DNA of 64,000 nucleotides, from assembly GCA_965250275.1 (NCBI GenBank), contig OZ252297.1:4092001-4156000 (forward strand), written 5' to 3'. Positions 35,744-44,214 of this stretch are shown here, piece by piece (the stretch's first letter is position 1; each line of letters begins with the position of its first letter). This DNA is from G965250275 sp965250275. Lineage in GTDB: Bacteria; Pseudomonadota; Alphaproteobacteria; Rhodobacterales; Rhodobacteraceae. Below the pieces are notes generated by a model. The model was given only the letters and a program-made list of their open reading frames with translations. It searched no databases and was not told the DNA's origin. The position numbers and the translations under genes were made by a program.

Positions 35744-36967
35744 ATGCCGCTTGTTCACGGACACAAAGCCATCAGCCCGCCACCGGGCGTCCCGGTCCTG
35801 GATATCGATCCCTACGACCCCGCCGTCCTGAGCAACCCGCTGCCGTTTTTCGATGTCCTCAGATCACAAGGGGCTTTCGCATATCTGAGCCGATATCAGA
35901 TGCTGGCCTGCGGCGGATACGACGTCACGCGCGAGGTCTTTTCAGACCACGAGCGGTTTGTCTCCTCGCGCGGCATTGGCGTATCGGACTTCCTGCTCGA
36001 AGAACCGTGGCGCCCGCCGTCCATTGTTCTGGAGGTGGACCCTCCTTACCACACGAGAACCCGGCGCGTGATCATGCGGGCGCTGTCGCCACGTGTGGTC
36101 GCGGATCTGCGCGCCGAGTTTGCAGCCGAGGCAAAGCGCCTGATCGCCACGCTGGCGACCGGGGACACTTTTGACGCCGTACCGGATCTGGCCGAGGCCT
36201 TCCCGACGTCAGTGTTCCCAAGAGCGGTTGGGCTGCATGATCCTGACGCCCGTCGACTCGTGGATTACGGCGCGATGGTGTTCAACGCGGTCGGGCCGGA
36301 TAATGAGCTCCGGCGCGCCAGCATGGCGCGCGGTCCAGAGATCGTGCCGTGGATTAACGCTGCTTGTCAGCGGGAAAACCTGTCAAAGGAAGGGATCGGC
36401 GCGGCGATCTATGCCGCTGCCGACGATGAGGAAATCGACGCAGACGAAGCTGGCATGCTTGTTCGGTCGTTGTTGTCCGCGGGCGTGGACACAACGGTCA
36501 CTGCCATTGGCAACGCACTTTGGTGTCTGGCCGAAAACCCCGATCAGTTCGAGCTTCTTCGGTCTGATCCGGATCTGGCCTTGTCTGCCTTCGAAGAAAC
36601 ACTGCGCTATACTTCGCCTGTCCAGGCCTTTTGTCGAACGGCTGCCGAGGACACCGAAGTGGCCGGTGTCGCCATCGAAGAGGGCAGCAAAATCCTCTGC
36701 GTTCTGGGCGCTGCAAATCTCGATCCGGATCATTGGCCCGACGCCGAGAGCTTTGACATAACCCGCAAAAGTGCGGGGCATCTGGCCTTGGGTGCCGGCG
36801 TGCACACCTGCGTCGGGCAGAACATCGCGCGCGCGGAAGGGCAGGCCGTTCTGCGAGCTTTGGCCGAACATGTGGAACGGATCGAACTGAGCGGAACGCC
36901 CGTGTGGCGGCCCAACAACGCCATTCATGCGCTCGACTCGCTTCCCGTCAGGCTGATTCCGGCGTGA
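35744..36967 (+). CDS. Cytochrome P450 (possible CYP199-type benzoate O-demethylase)
   Basis: 407 residues. The heme loop LGAGVHTCVGQ gives the axial Cys356, and the I-helix has AGVDTTVTAIG. EVDPPYHTRTRR is a typical bacterial CYP segment. CYP199A enzymes oxidatively demethylate 4-methoxybenzoate to 4-hydroxybenzoate, and a position between pobA and a MarR gene fits that reaction well; family membership is inferred. GGAGG lies upstream of the ATG. The matching ferredoxin and reductase are not nearby. Confidence 0.92.
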   Translation: MPLVHGHKAISPPPGVPVLDIDPYDPAVLSNPLPFFDVLRSQGAFAYLSRYQMLACGGYDVTREVFSDHERFVSSRGIGVSDFLLEEPWRPPSIVLEVDPPYHTRTRRVIMRALSPRVVADLRAEFAAEAKRLIATLATGDTFDAVPDLAEAFPTSVFPRAVGLHDPDARRLVDYGAMVFNAVGPDNELRRASMARGPEIVPWINAACQRENLSKEGIGAAIYAAADDEEIDADEAGMLVRSLLSAGVDTTVTAIGNALWCLAENPDQFELLRSDPDLALSAFEETLRYTSPVQAFCRTAAEDTEVAGVAIEEGSKILCVLGAANLDPDHWPDAESFDITRKSAGHLALGAGVHTCVGQNIARAEGQAVLRALAEHVERIELSGTPVWRPNNAIHALDSLPVRLIPA

Positions 36968-37461
36968 CGTCAGAAGTGTGCCCAACTGGTCGCCGCTCCC
37001 GCTCGACCAAACGCCGCGATGGCCGCACGGTGCTCGACGTGAACAGCTACGTGCCGTACTTTCTGGCCGCCATCGACGGCGCCCTGGCACGCAGCGCATC
37101 GCAGCATTACCGTCAGACATTTGGCATCGGCATCGGCGAATGGCGCGTCTTATCCGTGTTGGCCGATGAGCCGGGGGCGCCAGCCGCACGTATCTGCCAG
37201 CTGATATCGCTCGACAAAGCTGCGGTCAGCCGGTCGCTCGCCCGATTGGAAGCTCAAGGGCATGTGAGTGCGGCCACGCCTTACAGAGACAAACGTCGTC
37301 GGCAATTCCGCCTGACCGAAAGCGGTCAGAGCTTGCACGATCAGGTGCTGGACATCGCGCTGGCCCGCGAAGCCCGTCTGATCTCCGGCGTGGATCCAGA
37401 TGACCTTGAAGCCATGTTGCGGGCCATGCGGATCATGCGACGCAATGTGGACGCGCTCTGA
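36964..37461 (+). CDS. MarR family transcriptional regulator
   Basis: 165 residues from a GTG at 36964 that overlaps the P450 stop (GTGA), so it is co-translated. The winged-helix core spans about residues 45-125, with ICQLISLDKAAVSRSLARLE as the recognition region and RDKRRRQFRLTESG as the wing. MarR proteins of this kind are repressors released by aromatic acids. It probably controls pobA and the P450 through the inverted repeat at 34486-34503. It converges on the TRAP large permease gene, with 59 bases between stops. Confidence 0.9.
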   Translation: MTSEVCPTGRRSRSTKRRDGRTVLDVNSYVPYFLAAIDGALARSASQHYRQTFGIGIGEWRVLSVLADEPGAPAARICQLISLDKAAVSRSLARLEAQGHVSAATPYRDKRRRQFRLTESGQSLHDQVLDIALAREARLISGVDPDDLEAMLRAMRIMRRNVDAL

Positions 37462-37520
37462 TCATCCCTTGCGAGATGGGCACTGCCATGGTGGGCCGAG
37501 CCCGCAATCGCGGTTGCTCC

Positions 37521-38861
37521 TCACACAAAGGTTGGCAGCCAAAGCGACAACGCCGGAACAAGCAAGATTGCCGCCAGTACGAAGATCTCGGCGAGAAGGA
37601 ACCACGAGACCCCAAGGAAAATCGATTCCAGGCGGATCTTGGTGCCCACGATGGACTTAATGACAAACACGTTGAGCCCGATGGGTGGGGTGACCAATCC
37701 GATCTCAAGCAGTTTGATGACTACGACCCCAAACCAGATCAGGGAAAAGCCAAAGTTCTCAACAATCGGAATGGTTAGCGGCAATGTGAGCAGGATGATC
37801 CCGATCGGGTCGAGGAACATGCCCAAAAAGATGTACATCAGTACGATCAGGCCCATCACCATGATCACCGAAACACCCGAAGTTTCGATCCAGGTTGTGA
37901 TTTCGCCAGCCAAACCTGTCAGCGCGATGAAGTTTACAAAAAGCTTGCCGCCGATCGCGATGACAAAAATCATCGATGTCTGAAACACGCTTTCCTTCAG
38001 CGCGGCCAATATCTTCGGGAAGTTCAAACGACCAAGCAGCAGCCCCAGAACGAGGGTCGCCGCGGCACCGATCCCGGCGGCTTCGGTCGGCGTGAACAAG
38101 CCAATGTATATGCCCCCGATCACCACCACAAACAAGGTCACGATCGCCCAGCAATCCCCCAATGCACGCATACGGTCGCGCCGCGTGACTTCCTCCTGCG
38201 GGATCGGGGCGTCGTCCGGGCGCAACCGCACCCAGATGTAAATCACAACGAGGTACGCACCCAACGACAGCAGGCCCGGGATTACGGCCGCGATAAACAG
38301 CTTCGCGATCGACTGTTCTGCAAAGATCCCGAACAGGATGAACAGGACCGATGGCGGGATCAGTGATCCCAACGTACCACCGATCGCAACCGACCCTGCG
38401 GCCAAAGACCGGGCATAGCCAAACTGCAGCATCTCGGGAATAGCGATGCGTCCCATTGCGGCGGCACAGGCAACAGACGATCCGGTGATGGCGGAAAACC
38501 CGCCACAGCCGACGACTGATGCCATTGCGACCCCGCCCGGCAAGCGCGCGAGCCAAAGCCGGGCGGCACGGTAGATATCGGTTGTGAAACCGGCCTCGTA
38601 GGCCAGATGCCCCATGAAAATAAAAAGCGGGATCGTCGACAGCGTGTAGCTGGTGATAAAGGCATACGGGTTGTTCGTGATCAGCGACAGCGTCGGCTGC
38701 CATGCCCATTCGGCCACGAAAGGCTGTCCGGGGCGCCATGCGAAGATGACAAAAATGCCGATGGCCGCGACCGATCCCAACGCAGCCGCAATTGGAACCC
38801 GCAGCGCCAGCAGCACCAGCGTGGCGATCAGCCCGTATAGTCCGACAGTCAACGGGTCCAT
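37521..38861 (-). CDS. TRAP transporter large permease (DctM family)
   Basis: 446 residues, with about 12 predicted membrane helices. Family segments include GSLIPPSVLFILFGIFAEQS and, near the end, LVTPPIGLNVFVIK, the counterpart of the same motif in the TRAP permease at 5127. It forms the channel of the second TRAP system in the window. It starts 4 bases after the small permease gene. The operon is divergent from iclR and shares its intergenic region, so import is probably controlled together with the downstream dehydratase genes. Confidence 0.95.
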   Translation of the reverse strand: MDPLTVGLYGLIATLVLLALRVPIAAALGSVAAIGIFVIFAWRPGQPFVAEWAWQPTLSLITNNPYAFITSYTLSTIPLFIFMGHLAYEAGFTTDIYRAARLWLARLPGGVAMASVVGCGGFSAITGSSVACAAAMGRIAIPEMLQFGYARSLAAGSVAIGGTLGSLIPPSVLFILFGIFAEQSIAKLFIAAVIPGLLSLGAYLVVIYIWVRLRPDDAPIPQEEVTRRDRMRALGDCWAIVTLFVVVIGGIYIGLFTPTEAAGIGAAATLVLGLLLGRLNFPKILAALKESVFQTSMIFVIAIGGKLFVNFIALTGLAGEITTWIETSGVSVIMVMGLIVLMYIFLGMFLDPIGIILLTLPLTIPIVENFGFSLIWFGVVVIKLLEIGLVTPPIGLNVFVIKSIVGTKIRLESIFLGVSWFLLAEIFVLAAILLVPALSLWLPTFV

Positions 38862-38865
38862 GTAA

Positions 38866-39363
38866 TCAGTTTTCCTGCACCGGTCCGAAGGCCGCTTTCA
38901 GTTCTGCGGTGATGTTGATCGCAAGCCGTGTCAGGAACACCAGAACCCCAAAGGCGAAGACAAGCTTCATGGGCCAGGTCGGGATCTCGAGATGCCCGTC
39001 GTAGTAGAGGTTTTCGGCGAACTCGGCGGGTACTTTCCGAGCCAGCATGACCCCCATTGTGCCCATAAACAGACCGAACAGAAGTTTACCAAACGCGGAC
39101 AAGAAATTCTGAAATCGCTTCGGCAGGCGATCAGCGATCACCGTGACGACGATATGCCCGTCCGAGCGCTCCACGTAGCCCAGCGGCAAGACGATCACGC
39201 AGATCATAAGCAATCCGATCATCAGCAGATCGTCAGGGACCGGGGCATTGAACATACCCCGACCGACAACCGAGGTAGCAACGATGGCGCCCATCGCAAA
39301 AAGCGAGGCACAGGCGACCCAGAGCACGGCGTTTTCAAGATGGGCAAGGGTACGGGACAACAT
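38866..39363 (-). CDS. TRAP transporter small permease (DctQ family)
   Basis: 165 residues with four hydrophobic segments: an N-terminal helix ending TSVVGRGMFNAPVPDD, and a loop YVERSDGHIVVTVIADRL typical of DctQ. It forms the membrane complex with the large permease at 37521. It follows the binding-protein gene after 87 bases on the same strand. The start at the first ATG needs no correction and gives a normal family length. Confidence 0.92.
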   Translation of the reverse strand: MLSRTLAHLENAVLWVACASLFAMGAIVATSVVGRGMFNAPVPDDLLMIGLLMICVIVLPLGYVERSDGHIVVTVIADRLPKRFQNFLSAFGKLLFGLFMGTMGVMLARKVPAEFAENLYYDGHLEIPTWPMKLVFAFGVLVFLTRLAINITAELKAAFGPVQEN

Positions 39364-39450
39364 CAGCGGCCTCGGCTTTTGGGAGCTGACGGAAAGAAAG
39401 GAAGCTCAAGAGCGGGCCGTTTCCGGCCCGCTATCTTTGTCAGGGACGCC

Positions 39451-40542
39451 TCAGCCGTCACCCTTCGCCCAAGGGTAACCATTGGCGTCGCGCTCGGCCG
39501 TGAACTTGTCGACGAGATCCGCAAAGGCATTATAGACTGCATCCGCATCCAGACCCTTCTCGACTGCCTTTTCCTTCCAGTTCGACACGTCTGCATCCGC
39601 AATGGCAACCATCGAAGCACGCAACTCGGGTTCCGGTTCAACGACCTCGATCTTGTAGCCATCGATCCCGGCTTCCAGTTCAGCGCGCACATCGGTCCGG
39701 GAGCGGAACATCGCCTCGGCCATGTAGTTGCTGAAGTCGCGCCCTAATTCGTCGATCAGCTTTTGCTCGTCAGCCGACAGGCTGTTGTAGGTGTTCATGT
39801 TCATACCCACACCAAAGGCGAGCACCTGACCCATGTTGAGTTCGGTGATGTACTTGGTCACCTCGTACTGCTTGTAGGCTTTGACAACGTAGTAATAGGT
39901 GGTTGAGCCATCGACGGACCCGTTAGAGATCGACTCATACACTTTCGGCTGAGACACCGAGACGGTTGCCGCCCCTTTTGCCTCCAACGCGGGGACAAAG
40001 GCGCCAGTTGCCCGGATGGTCTTGCCCTCGAGATCCGCGGCGGTGGTCACGGGCGTATCCCGCATCAGCAATTGAGTTGGACCAGTGGTATAGTTACCAA
40101 AGTACTTGATGCCGGATTTCTTTTGCTCGGCAAGCGCTGCCTCGTTCGTGGTCATGAACTCATGGGTGGCCATGATGCCAACCCATTCATCGCCGAACTG
40201 AATGGTGTCCACCACTTCATACGCCACAAGCTTGCCGGGCGCATAGACGGGAACAATGGATGCCATATCGGCAACACCATCTGACAGGCCCTGCGCAGCG
40301 GTTTTAGCCCCCAGCAGCGCACCACCCCAGGTGATGTTCAGCCCAAGCGAGCCGCCTGAACGTTCGCGCAGTTCGCTGTCGAGCCATTCCAGAGCTGCAG
40401 CACGGGTCCCGCGGTTCGGTCCAAACTCCGCAAAGCGCAGTTCGCGCATTTGTGCCTCTGCCGGGTTAGAAAAAGTGAATGACACCAGACCGGCGGCCAC
40501 GAGCCCCGGCATGAGCAGTCCGCTCAGCAGTCGTTTCATCAT
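39451..40542 (-). CDS. TRAP transporter substrate-binding protein (DctP family)
   Basis: 363 residues from the ATG at 40542, set by GGGAGGA just upstream; a second ATG follows at once. The signal peptide covers about residues 1-30 (cleavage near PAEAQM). DctP features include GLNITWGGALLG and the DLEGKTIRATGAF segment that holds the ligand-binding arginine. It is the periplasmic receptor of the second TRAP system. Judging from the adjoining genes, the ligand may be a branched C4-C6 dicarboxylate, but that is inference. Confidence 0.92.
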   Translation of the reverse strand: MMKRLLSGLLMPGLVAAGLVSFTFSNPAEAQMRELRFAEFGPNRGTRAAALEWLDSELRERSGGSLGLNITWGGALLGAKTAAQGLSDGVADMASIVPVYAPGKLVAYEVVDTIQFGDEWVGIMATHEFMTTNEAALAEQKKSGIKYFGNYTTGPTQLLMRDTPVTTAADLEGKTIRATGAFVPALEAKGAATVSVSQPKVYESISNGSVDGSTTYYYVVKAYKQYEVTKYITELNMGQVLAFGVGMNMNTYNSLSADEQKLIDELGRDFSNYMAEAMFRSRTDVRAELEAGIDGYKIEVVEPEPELRASMVAIADADVSNWKEKAVEKGLDADAVYNAFADLVDKFTAERDANGYPWAKGDG

Positions 40543-40626
40543 GTTGTCCTCCCATTGCCGGCACAGGTCGCCAGCTGCATTCAGTATCGCATGATTTGCT
40601 TGCAAAATGTCAACAGACAATTATTG

Positions 40627-40641
40627 TTTCACTAGTTGAAA
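40627..40641. promoter_or_regulatory. TTTCA-N5-TGAAA inverted repeat, candidate IclR operator (site 1)
   Basis: TTTCACTAGTTGAAA lies between the divergent TRAP operon and iclR, 14 bases before the iclR start. The same TTTCA-N5-TGAAA layout with a central TAG recurs at 41447-41461, past the end of iclR and ahead of the dehydratase genes. The recurrence is direct sequence evidence; binding by IclR is inference. Confidence 0.65.
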
Positions 40642-40654
40642 TGAAAGGGTCATC

Positions 40655-41446
40655 ATGGCCGACACCTTCTCGAAGCGTCCGAAGGACGGTAGCAGTCTGC
40701 CCAGGGTCCGCGCCGTAAGCCGGGCCGTTGCCATCCTGAGGGCCTTTTCTCAGGACCGCCCTTACCTCGCACTTGGCGAGGTTGTTCAGAAAACAGGACT
40801 GGATGCCGGGACGGTCAGAAGGCTGCTGGTGACGCTCCGGGACGAAGGGCTTGTACATCAAAACAGCGCCAGCGGGCACTACAGTGCGTCCACCGGACTG
40901 CTGGAGTTGAGCCGCGCCGTTCCGGAATCGCTCACCCTTACGGGACTGGTGGAACACAGAATCATGCAGTTGGCCCGTGACACTCAGACCACCGTCTATC
41001 TGTCGGTCGAGGGGGATGGCATGGCATTGTGCACCGCCAGACACAACGGTGGGCAGGCCATCGAAGTGCGATGGTGGGCCGTGGGCGAACACCGGGCGTA
41101 CAATCGGGGCACCGGTCCACGCGTCCTGCTCGCCCATCTTGACGCCACAGAACGAGAGCGACTGCTCGAAGGGCCACTGTCCGAGGACGGCGACGTAGCC
41201 TTCCTGCGCCAGGAACTGGATCAGATCCTGAGGGATGGTTTCATCGTTAAGCATGACGAAATCGCCTCCGGACTTTCGGCCATGGCGGTCCCGCTTTTGG
41301 ACCAGAATGGCAAGGCGCTTGCCGCCATTTCCACGGGCGGCCTCACACCCCGCTATGTCGGCGCGGAGCAAGTGAGCATGTTGGCACAGATGCAGACGGC
41401 GGCTGCGGACATGCGGCAGATGGTGCGGGGTTTTGTGAGCCCTTGA
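40655..41446 (+). CDS. IclR family transcriptional regulator
   Basis: 263 residues. The N-terminal winged helix (about 15-80) includes SRAVAILRAFSQDRP and TGLDAGTVRRLLVTLRDEG; the C-terminal IclR effector domain (about 85-255) contains the VPLLDQNGKALAAIS strand pair. IclR proteins sense small organic acids. The gene sits between a TRAP operon and dehydratase/lyase genes, and similar inverted repeats occur on both sides. Control of import and breakdown of one compound by this protein is therefore likely, including its own expression. Confidence 0.92.
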   Translation: MADTFSKRPKDGSSLPRVRAVSRAVAILRAFSQDRPYLALGEVVQKTGLDAGTVRRLLVTLRDEGLVHQNSASGHYSASTGLLELSRAVPESLTLTGLVEHRIMQLARDTQTTVYLSVEGDGMALCTARHNGGQAIEVRWWAVGEHRAYNRGTGPRVLLAHLDATERERLLEGPLSEDGDVAFLRQELDQILRDGFIVKHDEIASGLSAMAVPLLDQNGKALAAISTGGLTPRYVGAEQVSMLAQMQTAAADMRQMVRGFVSP

Positions 41447-41461
41447 TTTCAATAGATGAAA
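41447..41461. promoter_or_regulatory. TTTCA-N5-TGAAA inverted repeat, candidate IclR operator (site 2)
   Basis: TTTCAATAGATGAAA matches site 1 in both arms and in the central TAG. It starts immediately after the iclR stop codon and 75 bases before the dehydratase large-subunit start, the right place to control the downstream operon. Confidence 0.65.
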
Positions 41462-41465
41462 TTTA

Positions 41466-41480
41466 TTTCGTTAGTTGACT
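41466..41480. promoter_or_regulatory. Degenerate third copy of the IclR-type repeat
   Basis: TTTCGTTAGTTGACT keeps most of the TTTCA-N5-TGAAA pattern and the central TAG, but has one change in the left arm and two in the right. It starts 19 bases after the start of site 2, so paired binding is possible. Chance resemblance is not excluded. Confidence 0.4.
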
Positions 41481-41535
41481 ATCTACGGCAATTCGAGAAC
41501 AGTACCCGAGTGATGTCCGGCTGGAGGAACGGTTC

Positions 41536-42798
41536 ATGGGCCACACAATCGCGGAAAAGATACTGGCGCGTGCCTCGGGCCGGGCCAGCGTTCGCGCAGG
41601 TGACAACGTGCTGGCCAAACCCGATTTTGTGATCGCCTACGACTTTCCCGGCTATACCGATGTGATCTTTCGGCAGATGGACGAAGAGTTCGGCATTGAG
41701 AAAGTCGCCGAGCCCGAGCGGTTTGCGCTGTTCATTGACCACATGGTGCCCGCCGCAACCCCCGCCGAGGAAGAGCTTCACAAAATCACCCGAGACTGGG
41801 GTGCAAAAAACAACGTACCCGTCTACGAACGCAAAGGCATCGGCCATCAGGTCGCCGCTGAACTGGGCTACGCCACGCCCGGTGCTTTCGTTGTCCATTT
41901 CGATGGCCACATTTCCCAGCTCGGCACGTTCGGAACGTTGGCCATCGGTGTGCGCCGGCATCTTCTGGAAGCATTTGTTAAGGAACGCATAAAGTTTCAG
42001 GTCCCGCAGACCACGCGCGTGAACCTGAATGGCCGTCTGCAGCCTGGCGTGACACCGCGCGACGTGTTTCATCACATCGTCCGGGAGCTTGGTCCGCGCG
42101 CCTGCCGCAGTCAGGTGTTGGAACTGGGCGGAGACGCCATCTTGGAAATGTCGCTCGAAGGACGTCAGGCGATTACGTGTCTGGCCATGTTCACCGGGGC
42201 CATCACCGCAATCGTGAATCCGGATCAAAAGGCGTTGGACTATATCCGCGACCGCGCGCGCATTCAGATCGACCCATTGCAATCCGATCCCGACGCAGAT
42301 TACGCCGCTGTGCACGACATCGACATCACCGATCTCGAGCCCATCGTCGTCATCCCCCCCAGCCCCGCGAACACGCGCGACCTCAGCGAGTTCGCGGGAA
42401 CCGAGGTGCAGGTAGGCTATCTAGGCTCCTGCGCCTCGGGCCGGGTGGAGGACCTGGCCCTGGCGGCCGATGTTCTGGAGGGGCGGCGGATCAAAGATGG
42501 GTTCCAGCTGCACGTCATTCCGACAAGTCAGGAGATCATGGAAACCGCTGCGAAACAGGGAATCATCACGCGCCTTATCAATGCAGGCGCGTTTATCTCC
42601 TCTTCGTCCTGCGATTACTGCTTTGGACGGATGGGCGTGATGAGCGCAGGCCAGAAGGCCGTCTCAACCGGCACGCTCAATGTTCGCGGCCGCATGGGGT
42701 CCCCCGACAGCGATATTTTCATTGTGAATGCCGCCGCCGTCGCCGCTTCCGCGATCGAAGGCCGGATCGCAGATCCGCGCCCCTATCTGAAAGGGTGA
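41536..42798 (+). CDS. Aconitase-family dehydratase, large subunit (LeuC / dimethylmalate dehydratase-like)
   Basis: 420 residues of the aconitase/isopropylmalate isomerase large-subunit family, a [4Fe-4S] hydro-lyase. Iron-sulfur cysteines are visible in GYLGSCASGR and SSSCDYCFG, and HFDGHISQLGTFGTLA is a family hallmark. True LeuC is possible, but the next genes are a small subunit and a PEP-mutase-family lyase. That trio matches the 2,3-dimethylmalate route described for anaerobic nicotinate degraders. It is controlled presumably by the IclR sites upstream. The exact substrate needs biochemical proof. Confidence 0.85.
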   Translation: MGHTIAEKILARASGRASVRAGDNVLAKPDFVIAYDFPGYTDVIFRQMDEEFGIEKVAEPERFALFIDHMVPAATPAEEELHKITRDWGAKNNVPVYERKGIGHQVAAELGYATPGAFVVHFDGHISQLGTFGTLAIGVRRHLLEAFVKERIKFQVPQTTRVNLNGRLQPGVTPRDVFHHIVRELGPRACRSQVLELGGDAILEMSLEGRQAITCLAMFTGAITAIVNPDQKALDYIRDRARIQIDPLQSDPDADYAAVHDIDITDLEPIVVIPPSPANTRDLSEFAGTEVQVGYLGSCASGRVEDLALAADVLEGRRIKDGFQLHVIPTSQEIMETAAKQGIITRLINAGAFISSSSCDYCFGRMGVMSAGQKAVSTGTLNVRGRMGSPDSDIFIVNAAAVAASAIEGRIADPRPYLKG

Positions 42799-42802
42799 CG
42801 GA

Positions 42803-43321
42803 ATGCCGCTCGCCAACCTCAGAGGCCGCGTGGCGTGGATTTTCGAGCAGGAAGACTTCGACGTCGATCAGATCATCGGTGTGAAGAACATCAAACTGAA
42901 AGACCCGGCCGAGCTGGCCGCGCTCGCGATGACTGAATACGAGCCGGACTTCCCCACTCTCGTCCAGCCCGGGGATCTGCTGGTCGGAAATCATAACTTC
43001 GGCTACGGGCACCCCCACTACCCACCGATGATCGGGATGCGGCATCTGGGCATTGGAGGTGTGATCGCCGAGAGTTTCTCTCCGGGATACTGGCGCGGCG
43101 AAATTGCGATGGGGTTTCCGCAATGCGCCTGCCCCGGCATCCTTGGAGCGGTTGCGCGCTGGGACGACGTCGAGGTCGATTGGGTGGAAGGCCGGTTTCG
43201 AAACCATACGCAGGGCATAGAGCTTCCGGTCGAACCCTTGTCGGATGGGGATCGCCAGATGTTGGAAGCGGGTGGTTTGGTTGGTTACCTGCACGCACGC
43301 GATCAGGAGGAAAACGCATGA
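42803..43321 (+). CDS. Aconitase-family dehydratase, small subunit (LeuD-like)
   Basis: 172 residues forming the swivel domain that completes the active site with the large subunit. Seen are the start GRVAWIFEQEDFDVDQIIG, the substrate-contact loop VGNHNFGYGHPHYP, and GVIAESFSPGYWR. It starts 4 bases after the large subunit stop, and its own stop overlaps the start of the lyase gene (ATGA), so the three are produced together. LeuD proper is usually longer, which favours a catabolic dehydratase. Confidence 0.85.
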   Translation: MPLANLRGRVAWIFEQEDFDVDQIIGVKNIKLKDPAELAALAMTEYEPDFPTLVQPGDLLVGNHNFGYGHPHYPPMIGMRHLGIGGVIAESFSPGYWRGEIAMGFPQCACPGILGAVARWDDVEVDWVEGRFRNHTQGIELPVEPLSDGDRQMLEAGGLVGYLHARDQEENA

Positions 43322-44202
43322 TCGACACCGCGACCAAGGCCGCTTTTGCCAAAGCAGTGCGTGCAGGTCACACCCAGTTTGCCGGTGGGTGCTATGACGC
43401 CATGTCCGGAATGATGGCAGAGAGAGCTGGCTTCCCTGCGGTCATGTCATCCGGGTTTGCGGTATCGGCTTCGCATTTGGGGTTCCCGGACGTCGAACTT
43501 TACACAATGACGGAAAACCTGACCGTCGTGCGAAACATCGTAAACGCGATCAGCGTGCCTTTGATCGCAGACACCGACACCGGGTATGGCAATGCCATTA
43601 ACGTGATGCGCACGGTGCGTGAGTTCGAGCAGGCCGGGGTCTGTGCGATGATCTTTGAGGATCAGGCCGCCCCGAAACGCTGCGCCGCAGCAGCGAAGCA
43701 ACTTGAATTGATCCCGGCCTATGAGCACGCGGCAAAGATCCGGGCCGCAGTCAGCGCACGCCGCGACCCTGATACGCTGGTCATAGCGCGCACCGATGCA
43801 AGCAGCGTCTCCGAAGCCATCGAACGCGCGCTCATGTATGTCGAAGCAGGCGCAGACCTGATTCAACCGATCAGCAAAACGTTCACGAGCTATGACGAGT
43901 TGAAGAGCCTGCGAGACGCTGTGGGTGTGCCTCTTTCTCTGCAAATTCTAGGCTGGCTCGAAACGGGTCTCTCACGCGCGCAGATTCAGGACGTTGCCGG
44001 GCTGGCCTGTTATCCGCTTGTCGGCCTGATGAGCGCCGCGCAAGCCATGAAGGACAATTTCGAGCGGCTGGCTCAGAACCACAGCACCGCCGATCTTCCG
44101 CGCCCGGTCATGAGCATGGGCGCGTTCAAGGACTTCATCGGATTTGAAGAAATCGAAGACCAGCAGACCCAGTTTCTGCTGATGGACCTCAAGAACGGAT
44201 AG
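43318..44202 (+). CDS. Isocitrate lyase / PEP mutase family protein (possible 2,3-dimethylmalate lyase)
   Basis: 294 residues from the ATG at 43318; the frame is open further upstream but inside the small-subunit gene. The TIM-barrel metal site ADTDTGYG (Asp85, Asp87) and FEDQ are present, with the catalytic loop Cys122 in PKRCAAAA. The family usually reads KRCGH here, so the Gly-His pair is replaced. A C-C lyase on a hydroxy acid is expected, perhaps 2,3-dimethylmalate to pyruvate plus propionate; methylisocitrate lyase or oxaloacetate decarboxylase are alternatives. Confidence 0.85.
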   Translation: MIDTATKAAFAKAVRAGHTQFAGGCYDAMSGMMAERAGFPAVMSSGFAVSASHLGFPDVELYTMTENLTVVRNIVNAISVPLIADTDTGYGNAINVMRTVREFEQAGVCAMIFEDQAAPKRCAAAAKQLELIPAYEHAAKIRAAVSARRDPDTLVIARTDASSVSEAIERALMYVEAGADLIQPISKTFTSYDELKSLRDAVGVPLSLQILGWLETGLSRAQIQDVAGLACYPLVGLMSAAQAMKDNFERLAQNHSTADLPRPVMSMGAFKDFIGFEEIEDQQTQFLLMDLKNG

Positions 44203-44214
44203 ACGGAGGCCGCC

